Positions 56,872 to 64,000 of a DNA stretch of 64,000 nt are shown here, piece by piece. The notes below the pieces were generated by a model. It was given only the letters and a program-made list of their open reading frames with translations. It was not told the origin of the DNA and did no database searches. The translations under genes were made by a program, and so were the position numbers. The stretch spans positions 868,001-932,000 of the forward strand of contig NZ_CP129884.1 in assembly GCF_030490285.1 (NCBI RefSeq). The letters are read 5' to 3'. The number at the start of each line of letters is the position of its first letter. Within the stretch, counting starts at the first letter, position 1. The DNA is from Methylomonas montana. Its GTDB lineage: Bacteria > Pseudomonadota > Gammaproteobacteria > Methylococcales > Methylomonadaceae.

Positions 56872-56944
56872 GTCGGGTTGGCATCGCTAACCCGACCGCA
56901 CGTATTCCGAGTCGGGTGACGGCTAGTCCTAACCCGGCCACACG
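56872..56944. repeat. Two tandem hairpin units between nifB and fdxN
   Basis: GTCGGGTT/AACCCGAC (56872-56896) and a related second copy (TCGGGT..AACCCGGC, 56912-56938), each followed by a variant of CCRCACGT. They resemble small dispersed repeat units and may stabilise or partially terminate the nifB message. Confidence 0.6.
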
Positions 56945-56973
56945 TCTAATCACCCAATCCAAGAGGTAACGTC

Positions 56974-57258
56974 ATGGCCTTACAAATTATCGAATCCTGC
57001 GTCAACTGTTATGCCTGCGAGCCATTGTGCCCCAGCAAGGCTATCTATATGTCCGAAAAAGCCGGGCATTTCAGGATCAACCCGAAAAAATGCACCGAAT
57101 GCGAAGGCGATTATAAAGATACCCAATGCGCCAGCATCTGCCCGATCGAAGGAGCGATCCTCGATGCCTTGGGTGTGCCGATCAATCCGCCCGGCTCATT
57201 GACCGGTATTCCGCCGGAAAAAATGGCAGAAGCGATGGCGGAACTGCAAGCCCATTGA
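56974..57258 (+). CDS. fdxN: 2[4Fe-4S] ferredoxin of the nif cluster (FdxN-like)
   Basis: The 94-aa product has Cys 9, 12, 15 and 19 (CVNCYACEPLC) forming one cluster and KKCTECEG...TQCASICP the second, with the longer loop typical of FdxN-type ferredoxins downstream of nifB. It probably donates electrons to NifB or nitrogenase. AAGAGG precedes the start. The next gene follows after 5 nt. Confidence 0.92.
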   Translation: MALQIIESCVNCYACEPLCPSKAIYMSEKAGHFRINPKKCTECEGDYKDTQCASICPIEGAILDALGVPINPPGSLTGIPPEKMAEAMAELQAH

Positions 57259-57263
57259 CGGCC

Positions 57264-57689
57264 ATGGCCACCGTCCATTTTTACGAAAAGCCGGGGTGTT
57301 TGAACAATACCCGGCAAAAGCAGCTGTTGAGTGCCGCTGGGCATTTGCTGGTGATTTACGATCTGTTGCAGCATCCTTGGGCTAACGACCCTGCCAAACT
57401 GCGCTCGTTTTTCGGCGATAAACCGGTGTCGGATTGGTTTAACCGCAGCGCACCGGCCGTCAAGCAGGGCTTGATCGATCCCGATGCATTGGACGAACAA
57501 CAGGCTATCGAGTTAATGGTGGCCCAGCCCTTATTGATTCGCCGGCCTTTGATGGAAGCCGACAATCGGCGCGTCAGCGGCTTCGACGAAGCGGAGGTCG
57601 ATGCCTGGCTAGGCTTGAAATCACCGCCGACCGGTAAGGATCTGGAAAGCTGCCCCAGACAGTCGCATGCCGAGGCTTGCAAGCCATGA
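57264..57689 (+). CDS. ArsC/Spx-like nitrogenase-associated protein
   Basis: The 141-aa product starts at ATG 57264, just after the ferredoxin; the open frame runs to 57126 only because it shadows fdxN. VHFYEKPGCLNNTRQKQLL is the thioredoxin-fold start with a single Cys. IYDLLQHPWANDPAKLRSFFGDKPVSDWFNRSAPAVK and QPLLIRRPLMEADNRR match the nitrogenase-associated ArsC-like family. Function is not known in detail. It overlaps the flavo-diiron gene by 4 nt (ATGA), so it is coupled to it. Confidence 0.85.
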   Translation: MATVHFYEKPGCLNNTRQKQLLSAAGHLLVIYDLLQHPWANDPAKLRSFFGDKPVSDWFNRSAPAVKQGLIDPDALDEQQAIELMVAQPLLIRRPLMEADNRRVSGFDEAEVDAWLGLKSPPTGKDLESCPRQSHAEACKP

Positions 57690-58963
57690 ACAGCCTAAAG
57701 TTGGAGAGCGACGACGGCGTACCGCTGGCGATAGCGCTCTCGGAGCGAGTGTATTGGGTCGGCGCGTTCGATCCGAATCTACGCACTTTCGACATCATCC
57801 TGAAAACCGCCAACGGCACCAGCTACAACGCTTATGTGATTCGCGGCAGCGAAGGCGTAGCGGTGATCGACACTGTCAAGGAAGGCTTTGCCAACGACTT
57901 TTTTGCCCGGCTGGAAAGCGTCGCCGATTATTCGGAAATCAAAGTCATCGTCCTCAATCATTTGGAGCCCGATCACACCGGTGCCTTGCCGGAACTGATG
58001 AAACGGGCGCCGCAAGCGCAGTTGTTCATTTCCCAAAAAGCTCAATCCATGTTGAAAGGCCTGCTGAAACAGGATGAATTGAGTTTTACGCCAGTCGTGA
58101 CCGGCGACAAGGTATCGCTGGGCGACCGCAGCCTGGAGTTTTTGCACACCCCGTATCTGCACTGGCCGGACACGCAATGTACCTATGCGCCGGAAGAGGC
58201 CATGTTGTTCTCCGGTGATGTATTTGGTTGCCATTTTTGCGATAAGCGCTTGTACAACGACAAGGTCGGCGACTTTCGGTTTTCCTTCGAATACTACTAC
58301 GCTCATATCATGCGGCCGTTCAAGGAATACGTGGTACACGCCTTGGAGTTGATCGAGCCGTTGCCGCTGAAATTGATCGCACCCACTCACGGCCCGATTC
58401 TGCGCGACCATCCGCAGCATTACATCCAGCGCTACCGGCAGTTGTCTACGCCGGCCTTGCACAACGAACTCAAGCCCAACCAGAAAACCCTTTTAATTTT
58501 TTATATCAGCTCCTACGGCAACACCCGGCGCATGGCCGAAGCGATTTATCAGGGCGCGATGCAAGTCGAGGACGTACGCGTGTCCTTGTACGACCTGGAA
58601 GGCGGCGAGGTCTCGCCATTCGTCGATCTGATCGAGGAAGCCGAAGGCTTGGTGTTGGGCACGCCGACTATTAACGGCGATGCGGTCAAGCCGATCTGGG
58701 ATTTGTTGTCCTCGCTGACCGTGGTCAATCTGAAAAATAAACTGGGCGGCGTATTCGGTTCTTACGGTTGGACCGGAGAAGGCGTGCGCTTGGTCGAAGA
58801 CCGCTTGCGCGGCCTGAAGTTGCGGGTGCCGATACCGGGCCTCAGGGTCAAGCTGATTCCGACCGACGACGAGATTTTGGAATGCAAGGCCTTCGGCCTG
58901 GAACTGGCTCAGGAGTTGACCGGGATCAGAGAGTCGAAAGTCATTAATTTTGCGGATCTGTAA
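57686..58963 (+). CDS. Flavo-diiron protein (A-type flavoprotein)
   Basis: The 425-aa product starts at ATG 57686, coupled to the previous gene. The N-terminal metallo-beta-lactamase domain has NHLEPDHTGALPEL (His92, Glu94, Asp96, His97), HTPYLHWPDT, FSGDVFGCHF and APTHGPILR, the diiron ligands. The C-terminal flavodoxin domain has the FMN loop FYISSYGNTRRMAEAI. Such proteins reduce O2 to water or NO to N2O. Within a nif cluster, O2 removal near nitrogenase is the likely role. Confidence 0.93.
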   Translation: MNSLKLESDDGVPLAIALSERVYWVGAFDPNLRTFDIILKTANGTSYNAYVIRGSEGVAVIDTVKEGFANDFFARLESVADYSEIKVIVLNHLEPDHTGALPELMKRAPQAQLFISQKAQSMLKGLLKQDELSFTPVVTGDKVSLGDRSLEFLHTPYLHWPDTQCTYAPEEAMLFSGDVFGCHFCDKRLYNDKVGDFRFSFEYYYAHIMRPFKEYVVHALELIEPLPLKLIAPTHGPILRDHPQHYIQRYRQLSTPALHNELKPNQKTLLIFYISSYGNTRRMAEAIYQGAMQVEDVRVSLYDLEGGEVSPFVDLIEEAEGLVLGTPTINGDAVKPIWDLLSSLTVVNLKNKLGGVFGSYGWTGEGVRLVEDRLRGLKLRVPIPGLRVKLIPTDDEILECKAFGLELAQELTGIRESKVINFADL

Positions 58964-58984
58964 GGCGATAACAGACGCTCGCTA

Positions 58985-59012
58985 TTGAGCCCGCAATGTT
59001 GTGCGCGGGCCA
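58985..59012. terminator. Hairpin after flavo-diiron gene
   Basis: GCCCGC (58989-58994) pairs with GCGGGC (59005-59010). There is no T-run, so it may slow or process the transcript rather than stop it. The rest of 58964-59148 shows no gene. Confidence 0.4.
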
Positions 59013-59148
59013 AACCGATCCAAGGACGTATCGGGGAATTCATCGGCCGCAAGGTCGATGAAAATCGGGAATCGATGAGATTCCAAACCGGGAGTCCTCA
59101 GATTAGAGGCTGCCGAGATGACATTTCAAACCTTATGGAGTTTTTACA

Positions 59149-59436
59149 ATGGCCAAATCGACCATTACATTTGAAGATATTAATGTGACTGTTACCGTCC
59201 CGGCCGGCACCCGAGTGATCGAGGTTTCCGAAAAAGTGGGATCGGGTATTACCTACGGTTGCCGGGAAGGCGACTGCGGCACCTGCATCATGAAGGTGAC
59301 CTCCGGTTGGAACAATCTGACCGAGCCGTCGGTATTGGAAGACAAAATTTTGCGGGAAAACATGGCCGGCAAACACAACCGTCTGGCGTGCCAAGCGCAA
59401 GTATTGGGCGGGGAAATTTCCCTTAAACCCGTTTAA
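59149..59436 (+). CDS. [2Fe-2S] ferredoxin
   Basis: The 95-aa plant/adrenodoxin-type ferredoxin has Cys38, Cys43, Cys46 (CREGDCGTC) and Cys81 (RLACQAQV). The AGTRVIEVSEKVGSGITYGC entry and the charged loops suit ferredoxins encoded in nif clusters. It is a likely electron carrier for nitrogenase or for cofactor assembly. The next ferredoxin gene follows 21 nt later behind AGGAGGA. Confidence 0.9.
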   Translation: MAKSTITFEDINVTVTVPAGTRVIEVSEKVGSGITYGCREGDCGTCIMKVTSGWNNLTEPSVLEDKILRENMAGKHNRLACQAQVLGGEISLKPV

Positions 59437-59457
59437 TCCACGCAAAAGGAGGAACAG

Positions 59458-59808
59458 ATGGCATTAATCACATTTACCAGTCCCGAATATCGGGATAAAA
59501 CCGTTTACGCCGTAGCCGGCAGCCATACTCAAACGATTTTGAAGTTGGCGCTGGAAAATAAAATTCCCATCAATTTCGAATGCGAAGACGGCGAGTGCGG
59601 CACTTGCGCGGTCCGGGTCACCAGCATCGATAAAAAAATGGAGCGTATGGGTGGCACGATGACCGAGAAGGAAAAATCCCTGCTGAAACAGATCGGGAAA
59701 GTGACGACCGAACAGTTGGAGCAAATGATCGTCGACGATTTGCCGCCCGAGTGGCGCTTGGCGTGTCAGATGATCGTCAGGGATGAAGATATTCGGGTCG
59801 AATATTAA
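59458..59808 (+). CDS. [2Fe-2S] protein resembling FeSII (Shethna) protective ferredoxin
   Basis: The 116-aa product has Cys42, Cys47, Cys50 (CEDGECGTC) and Cys103 (RLACQMIV). Between the third and fourth Cys is a longer-than-usual insertion with MTEKEKSLLKQIGKVTT...VDDLPPEWRLACQ and end DEDIRVEY. From memory, this matches Azotobacter FeSII, which binds oxidised nitrogenase and shields it from O2. Ordinary ferredoxins lack the insertion. Its place beside a flavo-diiron protein and nifQ fits that role. Confidence 0.8.
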   Translation: MALITFTSPEYRDKTVYAVAGSHTQTILKLALENKIPINFECEDGECGTCAVRVTSIDKKMERMGGTMTEKEKSLLKQIGKVTTEQLEQMIVDDLPPEWRLACQMIVRDEDIRVEY

Positions 59809-59844
59809 CCCGCGTCGTCGTTAAAAAAGGCCGGAGGACCGATA

Positions 59845-60453
59845 ATGAACTGCATACTTGCCATACAACCGACAAATCGGACAGAGCCAACGGTTATGAA
59901 GAAGTCGCGGCAGCACATTTATCAAGATCTGATGGCCTGCGCCGGCCAGTCGCCCAATCGCGTCTGGCTGGCGCAAATCATCGCCAGCTGGTCGGTCGGC
60001 GATGGGGTACTCCCCGACAGTTTGGGTTTGAGTTCTGAGCAGTTTCAACAACTTCTCGACCATTATTTCCCCGGTTACCCCTTGGCCGAGCAGGCGTATT
60101 CAGGCAGCAGTCTGGATTACAGCCGGATGTTGGAAAAACAGGATCTGGAAATCCTGCTGGTGCAATTCGCATCGCAGTCCGGAGTCGAAACCGAATGGCT
60201 GATCGCGATGATCGTCTCGGCTTGCCTGGGCAACGATCACTTGTGGCAGGATTTGGGCTTGTGGTCGCGTAGCGACCTGTCGGCGCTGTTGGCGCATAAT
60301 TTCCCCGAACTGGTGAATCGCAACAGCAAGGATATGAAATGGAAGAAGTTTCTGTATAAACAGCTTTGCGAAGCGGAAGGTTTATACGTTTGCCGGGCAC
60401 CGTCCTGCGAAGTTTGTAAAGACTATCAGCAGTGTTTCGGGCCGGAGGATTGA
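59845..60453 (+). CDS. nifQ: NifQ, molybdenum donor for FeMo-co synthesis
   Basis: The 202-aa product has the C-terminal motif Cys183-x4-Cys188-x2-Cys191-x5-Cys197 (CRAPSCEVCKDYQQC), diagnostic of NifQ, which carries an Fe-S/Mo cluster and hands Mo to NifEN/NifH. The body includes WLAQIIASWSVGDG, LPDSLGL and FPELVNRNSKDMKWKKFLYKQLCEAEG, the family core. GGAGG lies 8 nt before the start, though an internal ATG (residue 18) is possible. It is the last gene of the cluster; a terminator follows. Confidence 0.93.
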   Translation: MNCILAIQPTNRTEPTVMKKSRQHIYQDLMACAGQSPNRVWLAQIIASWSVGDGVLPDSLGLSSEQFQQLLDHYFPGYPLAEQAYSGSSLDYSRMLEKQDLEILLVQFASQSGVETEWLIAMIVSACLGNDHLWQDLGLWSRSDLSALLAHNFPELVNRNSKDMKWKKFLYKQLCEAEGLYVCRAPSCEVCKDYQQCFGPED

Positions 60454-60520
60454 GCGGATTTGCGATCTATAGAGTCAGCGCCTGGCGCGGCGTTTATCGC
60501 CATCCACGAATTAATTCAGA

Positions 60521-60546
60521 AAACCGGCTCAATGGAGCCGGTTTTT
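60521..60546. terminator. Bidirectional terminator between nifQ and the receptor gene
   Basis: AAACCGGCTC (60521-60530) pairs with GAGCCGGTTT (60535-60544), loop AATG, with T-run on the plus strand and A-run on the left for the minus strand. Confidence 0.9.
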
Positions 60547-60564
60547 ACAGTGAAAGCCAAATGT

Positions 60565-62949
60565 TTAAAACTTATATCCCACTTGCGCGAAGAAGGTGCG
60601 CTGCGGTAATGGGTGATTGTAAAACGCTTGGTAGTCGTTGATATTGTCGATACCGGCCGATACATGACCTGCCTTGTTGAAGCGGTAGGTGGCTTTCAAG
60701 TCGACATAGACCGATTCGCTAAACGCGCTGTAATACGGCAATTGCAAATCCGAATTATCCAGTTGCGAAAACTGTCTGCCCGAATAACGGGTGCCGACTG
60801 AAAAATCCCAATCATTGCCATAGTGGTAAGTGGTCAGCAAATTGGCTCTATAGTTCGGCATCAAAGGAAATTGCTTGCCCACATAGGCAGGGTTGCGCTC
60901 GTTCTCGATGATTTCGGCATTGAGGATGGTGGTATTGAGTTTTACGTCGAAATTGGACCCAAACACCCGATCATGATTGACAGTAAAATCCAGACCGTCG
61001 GTTTCTACTTCGCCTATCGATGAAACCAAGGTGCTTAACACCGAACTACCCGGCAGATATATCGATTGGTTATAAATCGCGTTACGGACATTTTCGTGGA
61101 AAAGGTTCAAGCGAATATAGCCGTTATTAAAGTCATACTCGGCCAGCAAGTTGTGATGAGTGCCATCCTCGGGTTTCAATGTGGCGTCCGCAAAAGAGAC
61201 GTTGCCGCTGACGCCGCTCGAGTTGCCAAATAATTCTTCAGGCAGCGGAAATTTATAGGCTTTGCCGACGGAATAACGAAATTTCCAGCGGCCCGGCTCA
61301 TAACCCAGCGAGAATTTAGGCGACCATCTCGACACTTGTCTGTCTGTTGGATTCAATGCGCCCGCCATTGCTTGGGCATTGGTTAATCCACTTCCTGTTG
61401 GGGCTGTTGATGTTAAATAAATGCCGTCATAAGTATTCCAGCGCTCGAGGCGTGTGCCGATCGTGGCATCCCAATCTTGCATGAAGCGCCAACTGAGTTG
61501 TCCAAACAGTGCGTGGGTATCGGTTGTGCCGCCGCTTTGGCTGCTGATCGGATTACCGGAAATTTTAGTATTGGTTGCGTAATTGCTTAAATTGTATTGC
61601 GTTAATAAAATTCTCGAATGCTGAAATTCGTAACCGGTAGAAAAAGACAGGTCTTTACGGCCTAAAAACTCGTCGTTATTGAATTTTGTAGACAGACTGA
61701 ACCAACCGGAATCGTCAAAAGAACTATCCCGTCCGGTAGTCACCCGGTTAGGGTCGTTAGGGTGATAGTTTGAGCTTATCGTTTGGTCTTTAAGAATATC
61801 GAAAAGGCTAATATTGGTATTGTTAAACCAATTTCCAATGATGCGCCCCTTCAATCCCCAACCTAACGTTAATGTTTCGCGCTTTTGAGTGCTTGCGCCT
61901 AAGGTGGTCGGGTTGTTAGTGAGAACTCGTCCATTCACGCTATAGCGCGCATACTGCGATGGATATATGGTGTTGCCATTGACGTCCGTAATAAACGATT
62001 GGCCGACATTGGTTCTTTCGAATTCCTGGTAGGCAGCTGTAAACATCGTATCCAGTTCTGGCGTAATCGCATAGTTGGCTTTCCATTTATACAGATTATC
62101 GGTCGAATGTTGAATGCCATCGTCGCCATAGTTATAGCGCAATGCGCCGGTCCGTGGATTTCTCTCGAGATTGGCGCCCGTCGTCGCGTTGGCTAATCTT
62201 GCTCCTGTCGCGGCGGCGGGATTGTCGACACCATGCTGCGGCGTCATCGGTTGTCCTTCGTTCTCGATATGGTTGTACGAGAAATAGGTGCTGAAATCGC
62301 CGAACTTATCGCCGTAAGAGCCGAAGGTCTTAAAACCTTGCAAATTGGCTTTTGTGCCTTCGAATTCGTAAGGTTGCACGAAATAGGTCGCTTCGGTGTA
62401 TATCTCGCGTTTTTGCGGCATCAATGTGTTGTAGTTGATCACGCCGCCCATCGCATTGCCGCTGTATTCGGCGGAAAATGGTCCGGATAATATATCCACG
62501 GATTTGATTTCGCCCGGACCGATCAGGCCCCAGCGCGGCGAACCGTTAAAGCTGATTTGCAACGGATTCCAAATCGGCATGCCGTCCATGAAAGCCATCA
62601 CCCGACCGCCTTGATAGGGATTGGAGCCGCGCATACCGATAGGCGCGTTCTGGTCGCCGATATAACGCTGCCGGGCAAACACCCCTGATTCATATTTGAC
62701 GGAGTCAACCGTCGTTACCGCGTTAGTTTTCTCAATCGCTTTCTTGGTAACCTTGGTTTTCGGCGTAGAAAAATCGGTTTTGGAAGGGGTTTCCGGTCGG
62801 CCGTCTTCCGATTCCTCGCTGACGATGACATCGGATAATGTCGAGATTTCCTGCTTATCGGCGGCTTGGAGAACCAGCGGCATGGCCATCATGCCGGGCA
62901 GCATCAATAGTGCGGGGCTAATTTTTGTTGTTGTACGCATATAAGACAT
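60565..62949 (-). CDS. TonB-dependent outer-membrane receptor
   Basis: The 794-aa product starts at ATG 62949 (or 62940), giving a signal peptide ending VLQAA; the frame is open to 63063 without a leader. An STLSDVIVSEESED segment near the mature N-terminus may be the TonB box. The plug has GVFARQRYIGDQNAPIGMRGSNPYQGGRVMAFMDG and GPGEIKSVDILSGPFSAEYSGNAMGGVINY. The barrel ends with Phe (FAQVGYKF). It is next to nifQ across a terminator; the ligand (siderophore, metal complex) cannot be read. It is only distantly like the receptor at 52807. Confidence 0.9.
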   Translation of the reverse strand: MSYMRTTTKISPALLMLPGMMAMPLVLQAADKQEISTLSDVIVSEESEDGRPETPSKTDFSTPKTKVTKKAIEKTNAVTTVDSVKYESGVFARQRYIGDQNAPIGMRGSNPYQGGRVMAFMDGMPIWNPLQISFNGSPRWGLIGPGEIKSVDILSGPFSAEYSGNAMGGVINYNTLMPQKREIYTEATYFVQPYEFEGTKANLQGFKTFGSYGDKFGDFSTYFSYNHIENEGQPMTPQHGVDNPAAATGARLANATTGANLERNPRTGALRYNYGDDGIQHSTDNLYKWKANYAITPELDTMFTAAYQEFERTNVGQSFITDVNGNTIYPSQYARYSVNGRVLTNNPTTLGASTQKRETLTLGWGLKGRIIGNWFNNTNISLFDILKDQTISSNYHPNDPNRVTTGRDSSFDDSGWFSLSTKFNNDEFLGRKDLSFSTGYEFQHSRILLTQYNLSNYATNTKISGNPISSQSGGTTDTHALFGQLSWRFMQDWDATIGTRLERWNTYDGIYLTSTAPTGSGLTNAQAMAGALNPTDRQVSRWSPKFSLGYEPGRWKFRYSVGKAYKFPLPEELFGNSSGVSGNVSFADATLKPEDGTHHNLLAEYDFNNGYIRLNLFHENVRNAIYNQSIYLPGSSVLSTLVSSIGEVETDGLDFTVNHDRVFGSNFDVKLNTTILNAEIIENERNPAYVGKQFPLMPNYRANLLTTYHYGNDWDFSVGTRYSGRQFSQLDNSDLQLPYYSAFSESVYVDLKATYRFNKAGHVSAGIDNINDYQAFYNHPLPQRTFFAQVGYKF

Positions 62950-63505
62950 CTCAATAAGACCATAAAAAATGCCGTCAGCCGATAGGCTGAGTTTGACGAA
63001 GACTTTAGCCGTCAAGAGGCATCCCGATAGTCCCGCAAGATCGGCGCCAAAATCGCAACACATTGAATTTATGTTGAAAATATCGGTGAGGCTTTTGTTT
63101 TAACTATTTAACTATGTTATTTGACTTATTTTTGTTGCTATTTATGCGATATGGCCAGCTTATTTGGTGGCGATGAGGGGTGCGGATTGGCTTTTATCTG
63201 GAAGAGAACGCGCTATAAAGTCAGAAAATTCATAAATTTAAATTCTATTGCGGGTTTTATGCCGAAAAGAAGGCTTTGACCGAAGTAAACCCATGGTCGA
63301 TTCCTCAGCGGCGCCGGCGGCAGTTTGTCAATAATAAAACTGTGTTAAATAACTTATGCGTTTACGACCGCTTAGCGCGAAAGGTACAGGGCTTGCTGGC
63401 ATTTTTGTGATGGCTTGAATCTGGTTGCGGCCGGCGTTAATCTGCACGTTGGACAGCGTTGCCGGGAATCGGCCGGTCAATAATCAATTTGAACAAAGGG
63501 TATCT
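62950..63505. other. Divergent intergenic region
   Basis: About 556 bp without a supported gene, AT-rich from 63064 to 63260. I see no sigma-54 promoter, riboswitch or Fur-type palindrome with confidence. It probably holds promoters for the receptor (minus) and the thioredoxin-like gene (plus). Confidence 0.4.
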
Positions 63506-63994
63506 ATGAACATCAAAAACACGCTGGCGGCCTTGGCGTTAATGTTGGCCGGCAACCAAGGGGTTATGGCGGATCAGACGGCGATCAAGCCGTTCAAGCC
63601 TGGCAGCTATCAACAGATTTTGGCGGCAAACGCCAATCAACCGTTGATGTTGGCGGTTTGGTCGGTGGATTGCCCGTCTTGCTTGAAAGACATGGAAATC
63701 CTGAACAAGATTCACGAGAAACGCCCGGCGTTGAAAATCGTGATGCTGGCGACCGACGACGCGGAAGCGTTGCCGGAGATTCAGCGCATCATCGATAGTC
63801 ATAAACTGAGCGGCTTGGAAAATTGGGCGTTTGTCTCGGATAACCCGGAAAAACTGCGTTACGAAATCGATCCGGCTTGGTACGGCGAATTGCCCAGGAC
63901 TTATTTCTTCGACGCGACGCATCAACGCGAGGGCAAGAGCGGGGCGATGTCATTGGAAGAATTCGAAGCGCAATTTAGCAAGATGAGGATGTAA
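63506..63994 (+). CDS. TlpA-like thioredoxin-fold protein, exported
   Basis: The 162-aa product starts at ATG 63506 behind AAAGGG, giving a signal peptide (NTLAALALMLAGNQGVMA); the frame is open to 63425. The mature part has AVWSVDCPSCLKDMEIL, a CPSC redox site, then KIVMLATDDAEAL and a cis-Pro in GELPRTYFFD. It probably acts as a periplasmic disulphide reductase. It diverges from the TonB receptor, so both may serve the same uptake function. Confidence 0.85.
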   Translation: MNIKNTLAALALMLAGNQGVMADQTAIKPFKPGSYQQILAANANQPLMLAVWSVDCPSCLKDMEILNKIHEKRPALKIVMLATDDAEALPEIQRIIDSHKLSGLENWAFVSDNPEKLRYEIDPAWYGELPRTYFFDATHQREGKSGAMSLEEFEAQFSKMRM

Positions 63995-64000
63995 GCAAAT

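Noticed and set aside
55385..56962. 525-aa open frame antisense to nifB
   Set aside because: His-rich, low-complexity translation with no domain; a shadow of the GC-biased nifB codons.
57126..57263. Longer N-terminus for the ArsC-like protein
   Set aside because: The extension overlaps fdxN in another frame and is not protein-like; the family starts at the VHFYEKPGC region.
62950..63505. Cobalamin or molybdenum-cofactor riboswitch, or sigma-54 promoter, before the receptor/thioredoxin genes
   Set aside because: No recognisable conserved core or GG-N10-GC element in good context.

Overview
The window looks like a chromosome segment of a free-living, nitrogen-fixing gammaproteobacterium. The housekeeping block carA-carB-greA / yhbY / rlmE-ftsH-glmM-tpiA-secG-tRNA-Leu, a CpxRAP envelope-stress locus, c-type cytochrome, PEP-CTERM protein and nif accessory genes fit a methanotroph of the Methylococcales (Methylomonas-like). 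That placement is inference: no methane-oxidation or rRNA gene is present to prove it.

Layout. (1) About 1-15.9 kb is accessory DNA: a phage-type terminase pair, a DarA-like protein gene, two AlpA/excisionase-Rha regulator cassettes with a shared upstream motif, an Ash/icd-like region, a winged-helix/J-domain protein, an intact IS630-family element in a minus-strand gene group, and at the right edge a tRNA-Lys 3' fragment beside an N-terminally truncated tyrosine integrase. No capsid, tail or lysis genes are visible, so this is a satellite or decayed prophage rather than a full phage. (2) 16.1-20.9 kb holds a large hybrid histidine kinase and a response regulator with an HD-GYP domain that is split by a 2-nt frameshift. 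(3) 21-30.2 kb is mixed chromosomal content: mobA, small lipoproteins, alkB-like, an AspT/YidE-type transporter, diheme cytochrome c and a GT2-GtrA fusion with a membrane partner. (4) 30.2-34 kb is a Cpx-like locus: cpxP diverges from cpxR-cpxA across a perfect CpxR box, and two envelope proteins follow cpxA. (5) 34.2-44.9 kb is the conserved housekeeping block ending in tRNA-Leu(GAG).

(6) 44.85-46.15 kb is a tandem integration scar at tRNA-Leu: two 121-bp direct repeats that include the tRNA 3' end, each followed by a truncated integrase of the same family. (7) 46.9-54.9 kb is a minus-strand set: TonB-dependent receptor, AttH/CrtC-like protein, YfiR-like periplasmic protein, hybrid kinase with two receivers and HPt, and a receiver-GGDEF protein. 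It reads as a surface-to-c-di-GMP signalling chain.

(8) 55.2-60.5 kb is a nitrogen-fixation accessory cluster: nifB behind a textbook NifA-UAS / IHF / sigma-54 promoter, a 2[4Fe-4S] ferredoxin, an ArsC-like nitrogenase-associated protein, a flavo-diiron protein, two [2Fe-2S] ferredoxins (the second resembling the FeSII/Shethna nitrogenase-protection protein) and nifQ. It would supply FeMo-cofactor precursor, Mo and electrons, and limit O2 damage. (9) 60.5-64 kb holds a second TonB-dependent receptor and a TlpA-like thioredoxin-fold protein.

Starts were moved from the longest possible frame where a ribosome-binding site, signal peptide or family N-terminus favoured an internal start; these cases are stated.
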